From contig JARGPI010000019.1 in the NCBI GenBank assembly GCA_029213005.1, positions 62,001-126,000 of the forward strand: a DNA stretch of 64,000 nucleotides, given 5' to 3'. The position numbers and the translations under genes were made by a program. Shown here piece after piece: positions 62,058 to 64,000 of this stretch. Below the pieces are notes generated by a model. The model made no database searches and was not told the origin of the DNA. It saw only the letters and a list, made by a program, of their open reading frames with translations. Source of the stretch: Verrucomicrobiales bacterium (GTDB taxonomy: Bacteria > Verrucomicrobiota > Verrucomicrobiia > Verrucomicrobiales > DEV007). Each line of letters begins with the position of its first letter. Positions within the stretch are counted from its first letter, which is position 1.

Positions 62058-63781
62058 GAGGCTGGTTTAGGCTTGTGATGCTTTCGAAAAAGGAAGCGGC
62101 CTTTTTCTTCATTGGTTTGTGTTTCACAGTCTTCGTTCTGATACGGTTATATAACCATTTCTGGTATCCACCGGACGATGGCGCCTATGCTCATGTCGCA
62201 GATCGACTGCTGTCTGGTGAAGTGTTAAACCGGGATGTTCAGGATGTGCATATGGGGTATATCAACTTTTGTAATGCAATATCTCTGAAATGGTTTGGCA
62301 ATAACATGGCTAGTCTTCGTATTCCGCTAGCGGTGTGTGGGATTTTGCAGGCGGCTCTGATCTTTTTTCTGTTGAGGGGACGAGGGGCGCAGGTTGCTCT
62401 GACGGGGATGATTTTATTGACTTCGCTTTCATTTATTCAGTTTTTGAATCCGACGGCAAATTGGTATGGTCTTTTTATTACGGTGGTTATTATTGCAGTC
62501 CTCTATTGGGTGCCCAGTGATACGAAATGGAAGTGCCTGTTAACTGGATTTCTCTTGATTACTCTTTTTCTGTTTAGACAGCTTTCCGGGATTTTTGTCT
62601 CGATAGGAGTGGTCACGTATCTTTTGTTTAATGAGGAACGGGTGGATGACCTTAGGCGGAGCTATTTATCGAAATTTATATTTCTGATCATGGCGGTTGG
62701 CTTAGCAGGGTATTTGGTGAAAAAAACTACTCTTTCCGCCATTCTACTGTTTGGGATGGTGCCTGTTTGTATTCTTGTTTGCGGAATGCTATTTGGATCT
62801 GCTTCGAATCGTAGAGTTATCGCTATTCTGTCCAGGTTGTTAGCGGGAGGTGTTATCGGGATTGTTCCGTTAGTGGTTTATCATACCTATCATGGTTCGA
62901 TATCTAATTGGTTTCACGACACCGTTTATTCCGCACTCTCGTTGACGGAGCTAAGTTTTATCCGTGGTCCCAGTTTTTTAGATAACGCGATATTTTGCAT
63001 CCTTTCCACAATTCAAGATCCGTCGTTTGATGTGATTCTGAATGGAGTGTTTTGGTTGAGTCTAATGTTTGCTCCTATGGTCTTAGGTTTGTTGGTCATT
63101 AAAATGACCCGAAACCAGGGCGGGGTTGATTGGAAATTGGCTCCTCTTCCTGTGATAGCTGTTTTTTACGCATTAGTTTCGGCTCACTTTCAAATACCTA
63201 TCTATTTGTTTTACACTTCAGGTTTAACGTTGTGTGGAATTCTTTGGTTTTTAAACTTTACGAACCGGTTAAAAAAGAATTTGGCGATTGGTGTTGCCGT
63301 GATCATTGCGGTTACCGGAGTTTATTATCATGCGGCTCAACCGGTCGATCGTCCTTTGAATGACGTTTTACAGGGAGTAAGGGATTCAAGAGAAAAGGAA
63401 TTCTTTGAAGGGAATGTAAAATTATGGATTACCCGGGAGGATGCCCGGGATTTCGGCTATCTTACAGAATTGGTGAACAAGCACGTGGCAATTGATGAGA
63501 GCATTTTCGCTTTTCCTTCCGATTCGGAGCTTTACTATCTTACGGAGCGAACCAATCCGTTTCGATTCTTTAATAGTTCGTTTGGTGTGCCGAATCAACA
63601 AGCGTTGGATGAGATTCTTTCAAAATTGGAAAAGGATCCACCGCGAATGGTTTTCTTTGCCCCCAATGATAAGTACAATACAGATGCTTCATTAGAAATT
63701 GCTGAGTATATCAAAATCCACTATGATCTGATCGAAAGTGTGAATGGTCTGGATTGCTATCTTTACCAGTCCGAACAATGA
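62054..63781 (+). CDS. GT-C family membrane glycosyltransferase (ArnT/PMT-like)
   Basis: ATG 62054 is chosen for the ATGA overlap with the methyltransferase; ATG 62078 is also possible. The product is about 575 aa with roughly 11-13 hydrophobic helices and the first periplasmic loop PPDDGAYAHVADRLLSGE, where the Asp pair fits the catalytic acid of GT-C enzymes. Such enzymes take sugar from a polyprenyl-phosphate and transfer it to lipid A, protein or a glycan outside the membrane. The C-terminal domain is soluble. It completes the module that begins at 59919. Confidence 0.82.
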   Translation: MRGWFRLVMLSKKEAAFFFIGLCFTVFVLIRLYNHFWYPPDDGAYAHVADRLLSGEVLNRDVQDVHMGYINFCNAISLKWFGNNMASLRIPLAVCGILQAALIFFLLRGRGAQVALTGMILLTSLSFIQFLNPTANWYGLFITVVIIAVLYWVPSDTKWKCLLTGFLLITLFLFRQLSGIFVSIGVVTYLLFNEERVDDLRRSYLSKFIFLIMAVGLAGYLVKKTTLSAILLFGMVPVCILVCGMLFGSASNRRVIAILSRLLAGGVIGIVPLVVYHTYHGSISNWFHDTVYSALSLTELSFIRGPSFLDNAIFCILSTIQDPSFDVILNGVFWLSLMFAPMVLGLLVIKMTRNQGGVDWKLAPLPVIAVFYALVSAHFQIPIYLFYTSGLTLCGILWFLNFTNRLKKNLAIGVAVIIAVTGVYYHAAQPVDRPLNDVLQGVRDSREKEFFEGNVKLWITREDARDFGYLTELVNKHVAIDESIFAFPSDSELYYLTERTNPFRFFNSSFGVPNQQALDEILSKLEKDPPRMVFFAPNDKYNTDASLEIAEYIKIHYDLIESVNGLDCYLYQSEQ

Positions 63782-63890
63782 TTTCAGCTGTCCTCGCCCA
63801 TGCCCTTTAGGATTGGACACCCGTAAATTTGTGCCTGAATTGATTTTCTTTGTCGGAGCTGGATCCTAGGGTGATTGGTGATGAAGAAAA

Positions 63891-64000
63891 CTTTGTTATT
63901 TTTGCTCGTTTTGTTGGTTTGGCCCACCTGGAGCAAATCCAATGATTCGCCGAATATCCTGTGGATTTATGTCGACGATATGAGCGACTGGCTGGGGTGT
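63891..64000 (+). CDS. N-terminus of a second sulfatase (truncated by window end)
   Basis: ATG 63891 opens a frame to the window edge. The first 20 residues are a signal peptide (MKKTLLFLLVLLV), and DSPNILWIYVDDMSDW follows. The Asp pair D-D-M matches the metal-binding start of type I sulfatases, as in the gene at 1806. The catalytic Cys lies beyond the window. GGTG precedes the ATG closely; no strong ribosome-binding site is seen. Confidence 0.82.

Overview
The window looks like part of a chromosome from a free-living, probably marine member of the PVC group, most likely Verrucomicrobiota. This is inferred from gene content, not from an rRNA. It holds secreted sulfatases at both ends, a planctomycete-type c-type cytochrome domain, Tat-exported Gfo/Idh/MocA oxidoreductases, an FAD oxidoreductase with a C-terminal golvesin-like domain, a GH16 enzyme, an SGNH-like secreted protein, and many genes without a clear Shine-Dalgarno sequence. 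No tRNA, rRNA, CRISPR array, transposase or phage gene was recognised.

Layout. 0-5 kb: a truncated minus-strand gene, a small ORF, a DUF423 membrane protein, a cytochrome-like protein, a sulfatase, and a convergent Tat-exported alkaline phosphatase. 5-10.5 kb: a tightly packed minus-strand set (manC, ruvX, a beta-hydroxyacid dehydrogenase, a YgfZ-like protein, an FAD oxidoreductase). 10.5-22.4 kb: mostly housekeeping and stress genes (UbiA-like membrane protein, unusual Cu/Zn SOD, five-BON-domain protein, glutamate dehydrogenase, pirin, YcaC-like hydrolase, clpX, a transferase-HAD fusion, a phosphodiesterase, serS). 22.4-33.8 kb: a solitary MrpD/NuoL-like ion transporter, a DEAD-box helicase, a Gfo/Idh enzyme, a DUF1287 protein, a dienelactone hydrolase, a SigZ-like sigma factor and a flavoprotein with a cysteine tail. 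34-39.8 kb: a complete tripartite RND efflux operon. 39.8-46.4 kb: small membrane genes (one apparently broken by an in-frame TAG), polysaccharide-related secreted enzymes, an FHA protein and a 769-base non-coding stretch full of repeats. 46.4-58.6 kb: alkB-ada alkylation repair, a large secreted metalloprotease-like protein, a DUF2637 protein, a 23S rRNA uracil methyltransferase, glgB and a two-domain esterase. 58.7-64 kb: a more AT-rich block with a lipid-linked sugar transfer module (GT2, small flippase, methyltransferase, GT-C) and the start of another sulfatase.

Most notable signals. (1) A paired palindromic element, two 17-bp dyads of the form AYTGTAC-N3-GTACA whose starts are exactly 22 bp apart, occurs three times in gene leaders (12.27, 25.02 and 45.67 kb). 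The dyads are conserved while the 5-bp spacers differ, which points to an operator for an unidentified regulator or a structured repeat. (2) Two large inverted-pair elements lie at 45.72-45.97 and 46.04-46.25 kb; the second shows compensatory stem changes between its halves. (3) An 18-bp hairpin with a GCAA tetraloop and three G-U pairs follows the helicase gene. (4) The Cu/Zn SOD has an expanded metal loop built from three copies of a PLG-x-x-N unit and lacks both disulfide cysteines. (5) The GH16 gene has a perfect signal peptide upstream of its annotated start but no ATG, GTG or TTG to begin it. All were found by reading the sequence; none has been checked computationally.
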